From the NCBI GenBank assembly GCA_026416125.1, contig JAOAFT010000015.1, positions 1 through 49,195 on the forward strand: a DNA stretch of 49,195 nucleotides, in the 5' to 3' direction. This DNA is from Bacteroidota bacterium (GTDB taxonomy: Bacteria > Bacteroidota > Ignavibacteria > UBA10030). Below, in pieces: positions 43,054 through 49,195 of this stretch (position 1 is the first letter of the stretch; every line of letters starts with the position of its first letter). The notes beneath the pieces are model-generated. The model saw only the letters and a list, made by a program, of their open reading frames with translations, was not told where the DNA came from and did not search any database. A program made the translations under genes and the position numbers.

Positions 43054-43106
43054 TGCCCCTTTGAGACTAGTACGTTATGGGTTGTTATTCCTCAAAGGGG
43101 CATTTT
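43054..43106 (+). terminator. terminator between peptide gene and beta-propeller gene
   Basis: TGCCCCTTTGAG (43054-43065) and CTCAAAGGGGCA (43091-43102) form a perfect 12-base stem with a 25-base loop, followed by TTTTAT. Partial read-through would yield abundant peptide mRNA and lower expression of the downstream genes. Confidence 0.75.
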
Positions 43107-43126
43107 ATCACCGCTAGGTAAAGAAT

Positions 43127-44092
43127 ATGAACTGTCAACGAAGTCGTGTGTTAATTACTGTTCTTATCATTGTATTGCCTAATATTTTTCTTCGTGCTCA
43201 AACAGCAGAAACAAGAGCCTTTATTGCGAAGGCAGTGAAGAGTATCGGCGATACACTATTTTATGGGGTAACAGATTTCGATTTTATGCCAGATGGATCA
43301 CTCATCGTGTGTGATCGATTGGATTACAAGGTAAAGCTTGTTTCCAGAAGTGGAAAATTAGTACGGGAGGTAGGACAACGGGGCACTGCCCTCGGTGAAT
43401 TTCGCACAGGACCTCTTTTCTTAGCTGTAGGGAAATCCCAGATTGCAGTTGCAGAATATTCGTCACCGCGCGTTCAACTTTTTACGCACGCTTTACAGCC
43501 AATTCGTGAATTTAGAGTCAAGGGATTTGTAATGGGACTGAAGTATGACAATGGTGGCTGTTTGTGGATAGGTACCCATGGAGGGTTGCGCGAGTATACG
43601 AAAATGATAGCTTTTGACGAAAATGGGAATACTAAACAAGAGATTTCATTAAAAAGTTCAAGTAATAACATTTTTGAGAATCTCTATTACTTTACAATTT
43701 ATAAAGACACTGTGTATGTTGCCTATGCCTATCAGAACATTATAGAACGGTATTATGGAACAGATTATACGGCGTATCGATTGTCATTTTTTCCAGCGAA
43801 ACCGAAGTACACAATCGTTGAAAAGGAAAACAACACTGCATTTCCTGAAGAAGAATTAATCTATAGCCTCGCAATAGATCAACGAGGACTTCTCTATATT
43901 TTGGGTGGTGATTGTGCTTTCAATCCATTTCAAGATGTTTTTATTGTGATGTCGAATGGTAAGATAGCCGCACTTCTTACATTACCAGAGAAATCGAAAA
44001 AGATTGCACTTGATAAAGAGGGTTACTTGTGGAGCCTTGAACGTAATAGGACGGTTCTAACAAGATACTCTGTCTCTGCTCCTAAAAAGTAG
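43127..44092 (+). CDS. exported 6-bladed beta-propeller (NHL-like) protein
   Basis: A 321-residue protein with a signal peptide (VLITVLIIVLPNIFLRAQ). It has repeated propeller strands of the form DFDFMPDGSLIVCDRLDYKV, FLAVGKSQIAVAEYSSPRVQ and LKYDNGGCLWIGTHGGLREY, spaced about 45 residues apart. This matches 6-bladed NHL-type propellers common in Bacteroidota, where they occur near small Cys-containing exported peptides. A role as binding partner or maturation factor for the peptide is inference. It is followed after 12 bases by the MauE-thioredoxin gene. Confidence 0.72.
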   Translation: MNCQRSRVLITVLIIVLPNIFLRAQTAETRAFIAKAVKSIGDTLFYGVTDFDFMPDGSLIVCDRLDYKVKLVSRSGKLVREVGQRGTALGEFRTGPLFLAVGKSQIAVAEYSSPRVQLFTHALQPIREFRVKGFVMGLKYDNGGCLWIGTHGGLREYTKMIAFDENGNTKQEISLKSSSNNIFENLYYFTIYKDTVYVAYAYQNIIERYYGTDYTAYRLSFFPAKPKYTIVEKENNTAFPEEELIYSLAIDQRGLLYILGGDCAFNPFQDVFIVMSNGKIAALLTLPEKSKKIALDKEGYLWSLERNRTVLTRYSVSAPKK

Positions 44093-44104
44093 GAAAAGGA
44101 TCCG

Positions 44105-45046
44105 ATGGAAACAAATAATCAAGATAGTAAAATTATTGATGCATTAATTTCGGTGATTCTCCAATCTGTTGGGGTTGTGTGTCTGCTGATAGCGATTTCT
44201 ACGTTTGTTGAGTTCTCAGCATTTACCTTTTTCATTGCAAGTACGCTACACATTTCTTCAACTCTAGCAATGGTGGTTGGTAGTCTTATTCTTGTAGTTG
44301 AATTCGCAGGGGGTGTAATTCTATGCTTGCGTAAATATTCATTCCTTTTTTTGGTTACTTTACTATGTACTTTTGGCTTTTTGTTAATACTCTCCTTTTT
44401 AAATCATGTTAATCGGACTTTATTGGCTAACCTCAGTCTTGGTTTTATCTACCGCTTTTTTTCAAATGAACAAATGTTTATTCTTCAATTAGGTATTATT
44501 GGTGTTCTTGTTTTATTCGGTGCAAGGAGAAGCAAGAATATAAAAACACTTCTCATCAATTTTGGCATGGTTGTTCTTTTGTCACTAGCTCTTGTACGGG
44601 AATACCGCTATCGTTCACCGCAACTGCTGGAGCACACTAAATCCCTTTCTAGAGTACTTAATAACCTCCAAAGTGACAAGCAGCTGAAGAGTACGAGAGC
44701 AGTTATCATTTTTTTGCAATACAATGATTTCAATTGTCCCCCGTGCATGGAAAATATTTATGAAACAAGTTTTCGAATAGCTTCAGAACTTCAATCGCAG
44801 CATTCGACGCAGGTAATGGTTTTCATGCGTGAAGACGAAGTGATGTTCAATCAAACGCGGGTTGATCATTGGAAAAGTGTGAATAATTATCCGTTTGCAG
44901 TAACGTGGTTACCCGATTCATTGTTTACGAGACTTGGTTTGCAGAAAAGCAGTATTGTTATTCTCGAAGATCGTCAAATATTATTACAGGAAAAATTCCC
45001 ATTGAATGCTAGTGACATAAATAAAGTAGTAACGTTTCTCCGGTGA
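44105..45046 (+). CDS. MauE/DoxX-like membrane protein fused to thioredoxin-like domain
   Basis: A 313-residue protein. The first half has about five hydrophobic helices (ILQSVGVVCLLIAISTFVEF, LAMVVGSLILVVEFAGGVIL and others), resembling the MauE/DoxX electron-transfer fold. From about 200 comes a thioredoxin-like domain with CPPC at 211-214 (FLQYNDFNCPPCMENIYE). MauE with a thioredoxin partner forms disulfides in the cysteine-rich methylamine dehydrogenase small subunit (known system). Here a fused version next to a six-cysteine peptide suggests it oxidises or isomerises that peptide. It overlaps the ABC ATPase gene by four bases. Confidence 0.7.
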   Translation: METNNQDSKIIDALISVILQSVGVVCLLIAISTFVEFSAFTFFIASTLHISSTLAMVVGSLILVVEFAGGVILCLRKYSFLFLVTLLCTFGFLLILSFLNHVNRTLLANLSLGFIYRFFSNEQMFILQLGIIGVLVLFGARRSKNIKTLLINFGMVVLLSLALVREYRYRSPQLLEHTKSLSRVLNNLQSDKQLKSTRAVIIFLQYNDFNCPPCMENIYETSFRIASELQSQHSTQVMVFMREDEVMFNQTRVDHWKSVNNYPFAVTWLPDSLFTRLGLQKSSIVILEDRQILLQEKFPLNASDINKVVTFLR

Positions 45047-45957
45047 TTACAATGTTAGAATATATAATTAAAATCGACGCCCTCTCGAAAATTTATCGAA
45101 AAGATGTATTTGATAAGCAGCCAGTTGCAGCACTTAACAATGTGTCGCTCAGCTTTTATCAGGGTGAAATTGTCGCAGTGCTGGGAGTGAATGGAGCCGG
45201 GAAAACAACACTTACGAAGTGTATGTTGCAGCTTGTACGTCCAACGAGTGGAAAGGTATTGTTCAATGAACATGTTTTGAATAGAAAGAAAAGTAGCATC
45301 GGTTATTTACCAGAACATTTTCGAGTTCCACCGTATTGTACTGCCAGAGGTGTGTTACATACGCTTGGACTTATGAGTGGTATGGAGAGAAGTGAACTCA
45401 ACAAGCGTATCGAGCTTGTTCTTCAGCTTGTTGGTTTGGATGATCGAAGAAATTCTTTTGTAAAAGAGTACTCTAAAGGGATGATAGTACGGCTAGGGAT
45501 TGCGCAGGCGATACTGCACAATCCCCAACTCCTCTTCTTAGATGAACCGACAGATGCACTTGATCCACTTGGGAAAATTATGGTGCGGAATCTCTTACGA
45601 GATCTTTCGAATCAGGGAGTTACGATTGTTGTAAATTCACATTTACTAACAGAAATAGAGCTGATTGCACATCGAGCGGTCATCTTGCATAAAGGGAACG
45701 TTATAAGGGAAGGGAACATAGGTGATCTCCTTGCTGGACAAGCAGGATTTTTCCTTCAACTCTCATCATATATCGAAATGCCACCGCCATACTCGTGTTC
45801 GTACAATGGGAAAGTATGGATTTGTGAAGTACAGTCAACACAAGAGTTACAACAAGCTTTAGATATTTTGCGTGGTAAGGGGGTTACTCCCCTCAATGTC
45901 ATACCAAAGCGAACAACACTGGAAGATCTATTCATTCGAACAATAGAGGAACAATGA
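45043..45957 (+). CDS. ABC transporter ATP-binding protein
   Basis: A 304-residue ATPase with Walker A (GVNGAGKTTLTKCM), Q-loop region, signature YSKGMIVRLGIAQAI (normally LSGGQ, here YSKGM as in several ABC-2 exporters), Walker B LLFLDEPTDALDP and the switch histidine in NSHLL. The last 75 residues are an extra beta-rich domain. It drives the adjacent permease. Overlapping starts and stops with both neighbours show an operon. Confidence 0.92.
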   Translation: MITMLEYIIKIDALSKIYRKDVFDKQPVAALNNVSLSFYQGEIVAVLGVNGAGKTTLTKCMLQLVRPTSGKVLFNEHVLNRKKSSIGYLPEHFRVPPYCTARGVLHTLGLMSGMERSELNKRIELVLQLVGLDDRRNSFVKEYSKGMIVRLGIAQAILHNPQLLFLDEPTDALDPLGKIMVRNLLRDLSNQGVTIVVNSHLLTEIELIAHRAVILHKGNVIREGNIGDLLAGQAGFFLQLSSYIEMPPPYSCSYNGKVWICEVQSTQELQQALDILRGKGVTPLNVIPKRTTLEDLFIRTIEEQ

Positions 45958-46739
45958 AACAACTATCGTTATTTACCACAACATTTCAAAAAGTAATTCA
46001 TCAGCCAGCAATTATATTGCTTATCGTTGTGGAATGTGCGCTTCTACTCATACTTCTTTTTGCAGTGCAATGTGAGTATGATAATGGTATGCTTGTATCA
46101 ATACATGTGTTTGGTAAGTCGCATGACATGGATTTAACGGCTATACTTTTACTTGATACATTAATAAAATTTTTATGGAACGTTATTATGTTCCTCCTTG
46201 TACTAGGAACTGCAGGATTGTTTGCTGAATTCTTTACTGATCCCTTACTTTCAATTTACATAACGAAAGGATTTCCCCGATACCATTTGGTATTAAGTTA
46301 CTACCTATCGGTTGTTTTTACTATTGCAATTCTTCAGGGAGTATTTGCTTTAGCAATGAGTATAACATTATATCTCAAAACTGGATCGTATTTTGGGTAT
46401 TTTTTCATTTCGGTACTCTTGAGCTCTCTCGCGATAGTCTCATTACTTGTTTCGGTTAGTTCTCTTGTTTCTGTATTCTTTGAAAAACCGACTGTTTCAC
46501 TTGTGGTTGTTCTTGTTGTGTACTTTGTCCAACCTTTATTATCTTTCGGGTATGATCGTGCATCAACTGCTGTGAACATATTTCTTCTCCTATTACCGCC
46601 AATCTCGCAAGTAAACAATGCGTTTTTTAAGACCTTGCAAAGTGAGTCGTCAATACAATTTCCAATAATAGTATTCCTCTACATATTTTTCGTTCTGAGT
46701 TGTACTCTGTTCTATTTTCAGAAAAAAGATATTGTATAA
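45954..46739 (+). CDS. ABC-2-type permease
   Basis: A 261-residue integral membrane protein with six hydrophobic segments and a cytoplasmic N-terminus (MKQLSLFTTTFQKVI). The layout is that of ABC-2 permeases: a first helix, a loop with FGKSHDMDLTAILLLDTLIK, and a cluster of four to five C-terminal helices. It starts inside the ATPase stop codon (ATGA). Together they should export or detoxify a peptide or lipid-like substrate; the cassette peptide is the obvious candidate. Confidence 0.82.
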   Translation: MKQLSLFTTTFQKVIHQPAIILLIVVECALLLILLFAVQCEYDNGMLVSIHVFGKSHDMDLTAILLLDTLIKFLWNVIMFLLVLGTAGLFAEFFTDPLLSIYITKGFPRYHLVLSYYLSVVFTIAILQGVFALAMSITLYLKTGSYFGYFFISVLLSSLAIVSLLVSVSSLVSVFFEKPTVSLVVVLVVYFVQPLLSFGYDRASTAVNIFLLLLPPISQVNNAFFKTLQSESSIQFPIIVFLYIFFVLSCTLFYFQKKDIV

Positions 46740-46744
46740 TAACT

Positions 46745-47494
46745 ATGTGCTCTGAAAATATAAATACAAGGGAGAATGCTGCGTGGTGGGAATATTATTT
46801 CTACCCCATCCCTTCTGTGAAAGAAGAAATTACGGTCTCTAGATTCTCCTCTCAAGTAACTGTAGTAATACTCTTTGGATACTTTTGTCTCTTGTGGCTT
46901 TCTAATTATATTGTTATGACAAATGTACCGTTTATGGAGTATCTATTCTCGCTTGAAGAAAAATACGGTACGATGTCAGAAGAATCATTAGAGATGACAA
47001 GAGTAGGTTTCACGTATTTGCATGAACATACATGGCTTGGAATACTTTTTACTGGTTATATGACACTAAAAACATTGGTAATCGTTGGTACGATGATGGT
47101 TGTAGCTGCGTTAAGTACATTCAGATACCGTACCGCAAAGAGTATCATTCATATTCAGCAAGTTCTGTATTGGGGTGCGTTGTCGACATTACCTTTGGTA
47201 ATTGGCAGTGTACTCTATGCGATTTTGCGAGTATTGATGGTTCTCGATATGACGTCGTTGAGTGCTGCACTCGCATTTCCCTATTCTGCTCGCCGTGGAG
47301 TGCTCTTTGAGTTTGTTAACTCGTTTGATCTCTTCACTGTGTGGTTTATTGTATTGTTTGCTTCACGTCTTGCGAAACTCTTACATGACGATTTCCTCAC
47401 AGTATTTACGTACTTGATCGTAGCACATATACTTGCTGTTGCTATAAGTTTCCTTCTCAGAGTTGATAGTATTTTGAGCTTATTCCTAAAGTGA
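46745..47494 (+). CDS. polytopic membrane protein (Yip1-like pattern)
   Basis: About 249 residues from ATG 46745 (an in-frame TTG at 46700 would overlap the permease). The soluble N-terminus has WWEYYFYPIPSVKEEI, then five hydrophobic segments. Four-to-five-helix proteins with a pattern of this kind, including Yip1-type proteins, are frequent last genes of ABC operons in Bacteroidota. The specific family is not certain. It may be an immunity or accessory membrane factor (inference). Confidence 0.6.
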   Translation: MCSENINTRENAAWWEYYFYPIPSVKEEITVSRFSSQVTVVILFGYFCLLWLSNYIVMTNVPFMEYLFSLEEKYGTMSEESLEMTRVGFTYLHEHTWLGILFTGYMTLKTLVIVGTMMVVAALSTFRYRTAKSIIHIQQVLYWGALSTLPLVIGSVLYAILRVLMVLDMTSLSAALAFPYSARRGVLFEFVNSFDLFTVWFIVLFASRLAKLLHDDFLTVFTYLIVAHILAVAISFLLRVDSILSLFLK

Positions 47495-47610
47495 ATGTTG
47501 TGTTTTAGAGTAAACGAAACTATAAGAAAGAATAGTCCTTACTATTTAAGTTTAGTACATAACAATACACATTCCTGCTTCTCATCATCTTCTTTCGTAT
47601 CTTACCATCG

Positions 47611-48537
47611 ATGAAACATCGCGCACCATACAACCGAACTATAACGCTCACAGAGAAAGAACGAAAGCGTTTTCTGTCGCAAATCGATCGACTCACTACA
47701 CCGAGCGCAGTTGGCAATGTACTCAACAAAGTATTCTGCCAGGATATGATGGAAGCAGTAGTTTTGTTACCAGAGAACTTTGTGGATCTCCTTATTCTCG
47801 ATCCACCGTACAATTTGAGCAAAAGGTACAATTCTCATCAATTTCGAAGGATGGACGAGTATGAGTATGAGCAGTGGATGGAGCAATGGTTCGTTCCACT
47901 TTTGCGCTTACTCAAACCAACATCGTCGGTTTACATATGTAGTGAGTGGCAAACGTCGGGTATCATACAGCGAGTGTGTGAGCGATACTTGAAGGTACGA
48001 AATCGAATTACCTGGGAGCGAGAGAAAGGGCGTGGTGCGAGAAAAAACTGGAAAAATGCTTCTGAGGATATATGGTTTTGCACTGTGTCAGACGAGTACA
48101 CATTCAACGTCGATGCGGTGAAGCTGAAACGGAGAGTACTAGCTCCATACCGTACCGATGGGAAACCGAAGGACTGGCAGGAGCATGGGAAACAGAAATA
48201 TCGGTTCACGTATCCATCGAACCTATGGACTGATATTACAGTACCGTTTTGGTCGATGCCAGAAAACACTGACCATCCAACACAAAAATCTGAGAAGCTC
48301 GTTGCAAAACTCATCCTTGCAAGTACACGGGTTGGCGATGTTGTCCTCGATCCATTTCTGGGTTCTGGTACAACTGCAGTCGTTGCAAGGAAACTTGGTA
48401 GACATTTTGTTGGGATCGAGAAAGATGAAGAGTACTGTTGCTATGCACTCAAACGACTTGAATATGCACAGCATGACAAGCGAATTCAAGGTTACGAGGA
48501 TGGAGTTTTCTGGGAAAGGAATACAATAATTCGGTAG
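47611..48537 (+). CDS. site-specific DNA-methyltransferase (adenine type)
   Basis: A 308-residue beta-class amino-methyltransferase. The catalytic motif IV LLILDPPYNLSKRYNSHQF precedes the SAM-binding motif I VVLDPFLGSGTTAVVARKL, and motif X is GIEKDEEYCCYAL. The target-recognition region lies between them. DPPY points to N6-adenine or N4-cytosine activity. No restriction endonuclease gene is next to it, so it is an orphan methylase or part of a system outside the window. It could affect gene expression or act with the upstream phase-variable cassette, which is speculative. Confidence 0.88.
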   Translation: MKHRAPYNRTITLTEKERKRFLSQIDRLTTPSAVGNVLNKVFCQDMMEAVVLLPENFVDLLILDPPYNLSKRYNSHQFRRMDEYEYEQWMEQWFVPLLRLLKPTSSVYICSEWQTSGIIQRVCERYLKVRNRITWEREKGRGARKNWKNASEDIWFCTVSDEYTFNVDAVKLKRRVLAPYRTDGKPKDWQEHGKQKYRFTYPSNLWTDITVPFWSMPENTDHPTQKSEKLVAKLILASTRVGDVVLDPFLGSGTTAVVARKLGRHFVGIEKDEEYCCYALKRLEYAQHDKRIQGYEDGVFWERNTIIR

Positions 48538-48583
48538 ATGTTGGTACACTTCCAGGGCCTTGGTAGGGAGTGGATTTCTTTTA

Positions 48584-48600
48584 ATACAGAAGATCTGTAT
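48584..48600 (+). promoter_or_regulatory. 17-base palindrome upstream of umuD, possible operator
   Basis: ATACAGA-AGA-TCTGTAT is a perfect inverted repeat 60 bases before the umuD start. It overlaps a TATACT hexamer (48598-48603) that could be a -10 element. The position fits a LexA-type operator, but the sequence is not the proteobacterial CTGT-N8-ACAG box. Confidence 0.45.
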
Positions 48601-48659
48601 ACTTAGTAGTAGATGATGTAATAGTCCAACAGTGTAACGTAGAGTGATGGGAGCATCTC

Positions 48660-49109
48660 ATGTCGGCTTTACGTTTTTACTCGGGGCCAACGCTTGAACT
48701 TTTTTCTGCAGCAACGGAGGTGGAGCTTGCTTTGCCATTTCTCTCAGCAGAAATTAGTGCTGGATTTCCCTCTCCGGCACTCGATTTTGTTGAGTGTACA
48801 ATAGATCTCAATAAGCACCTTGTTAAACATCCTGCTACGACGTTCTATGGGCGTGTCAAAGGTGAATCGATGCGCGATGCCGGTATTAACGATGGGGATT
48901 TGCTTGTGATCGATCGGAGTCTTGAACCGCGTAACGGCAAAATTGCTGTGTGTTACATTGACGGGGAATTTACCTTGAAACGCATTAAAATTTCAAAAGG
49001 AGTAGTGTGGCTAATGCCTGCCAATCCCGAGTACGAACCGATCAAAGTGGACGAAGGAAATGAGCTCCTCATTTGGGGTATTGTCACACACGTGATAAAG
49101 ACACTATGA
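48660..49109 (+). CDS. umuD: UmuD-like SOS polymerase subunit (S24 peptidase)
   Basis: A 149-residue LexA-like self-cleaving protein. The cleavage site A34-G35 (ISAGFPSP) precedes the S24 peptidase fold with catalytic Ser70 in FYGRVKGESMRDAG and Lys107 in DGEFTLKRIK. Cleavage yields UmuD', which with UmuC forms the translesion polymerase V. The stop overlaps the umuC start (ATGA type), so they are coupled. Damage-induced expression is likely, with a palindrome upstream. Confidence 0.93.
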   Translation: MSALRFYSGPTLELFSAATEVELALPFLSAEISAGFPSPALDFVECTIDLNKHLVKHPATTFYGRVKGESMRDAGINDGDLLVIDRSLEPRNGKIAVCYIDGEFTLKRIKISKGVVWLMPANPEYEPIKVDEGNELLIWGIVTHVIKTL

Positions 49110-49195
49110 TGTATGCGCTTGTCGACTGCAATAACTTCTACGCTTCGTGTGAGCGAGTATTTCGTCCCGATCTTGTTGGGGAACCAGTTGTTGTC
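49106..49195 (+). CDS. umuC: UmuC-like Y-family DNA polymerase, 5' end only
   Basis: The first 30 codons read MMYALVDCNNFYASCERVFR then PDLVGEPVVV, the conserved start of UmuC with the metal-binding DCNNFYASCE motif. The gene is cut by the window end. The ATG at 49106 overlaps the umuD stop; ATG 49109 is an equally good start one codon later. It is the catalytic subunit of the translesion polymerase. Confidence 0.93.
   Translation, partial: MMYALVDCNNFYASCERVFRPDLVGEPVVV

Overview
The window looks like a chromosomal contig from a bacterium of the FCB group, most likely the Bacteroidota/Chlorobiota side (Ignavibacteria- or Kapabacteria-like). The support is a GWxTD-domain lipoprotein-type gene beside an Omp85 protein, RNase Y, a zapA - 6S RNA - rny arrangement, moderate GC, and mixed use of Shine-Dalgarno sites. 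Lineage is inferred from gene content only.

Layout. (1) 1-3300: a decayed Mu-like prophage remnant. It holds parts of two MuF-type minor head proteins with PBECR-like toxin tails in opposite orientation, a broken tape-measure gene, and a tail-assembly-chaperone-like gene with a T TTT TTA slippery site. A single type I-C CRISPR repeat sits exactly at a junction between two phage genes. (2) 3300-13000: translation and cell-division core: tRNA-Val, thrS, infC (AUU start), rpmI, rplT, pheS, pheT, a ZapB-like coiled coil, zapA, a 6S-like RNA and rny. (3) 13000-29080: a long plus-strand run with a two-receiver PEP-synthase-like protein, agmatine-to-putrescine genes (aguB, aguA), a heptosyltransferase, a deoxyhypusine-synthase-like protein, CPBP protease, cdsA, rimO, a GWxTD protein, an Omp85 protein, a UbiA prenyltransferase and rnhB. 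(4) 38570-29083, minus strand: arginine biosynthesis argC-J-B-R-(smr)-G, a fucosyltransferase-like protein, a cell-wall amidase and argH, preceded by tandem ARG boxes. (5) 41350-38690, minus strand: a two-gene pectin/hemicellulose module (CE15 esterase, GH28), and 42608-41433, a TauE/SafE exporter with its DUF1634 partner. (6) 42760-47500: an apparent peptide-export cassette. A strongly translated six-cysteine secreted peptide is followed by a terminator, a beta-propeller protein, a MauE/thioredoxin fusion, an ABC exporter and a further membrane protein. Its promoter has a perfect TTGACA followed by an (AT)10 tract in the spacer, as expected of a phase-variable promoter. (7) 47600-49195: an orphan adenine methyltransferase and umuD-umuC (umuC cut by the window end).

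The most interesting candidates are the six-cysteine peptide cassette with its (AT)n promoter, the lone CRISPR repeat joining two phage genes, the MuF-PBECR pair, and the predicted programmed frameshift upstream of the tape-measure gene. All assignments come from reading the sequence by eye; no database search or folding program was run.
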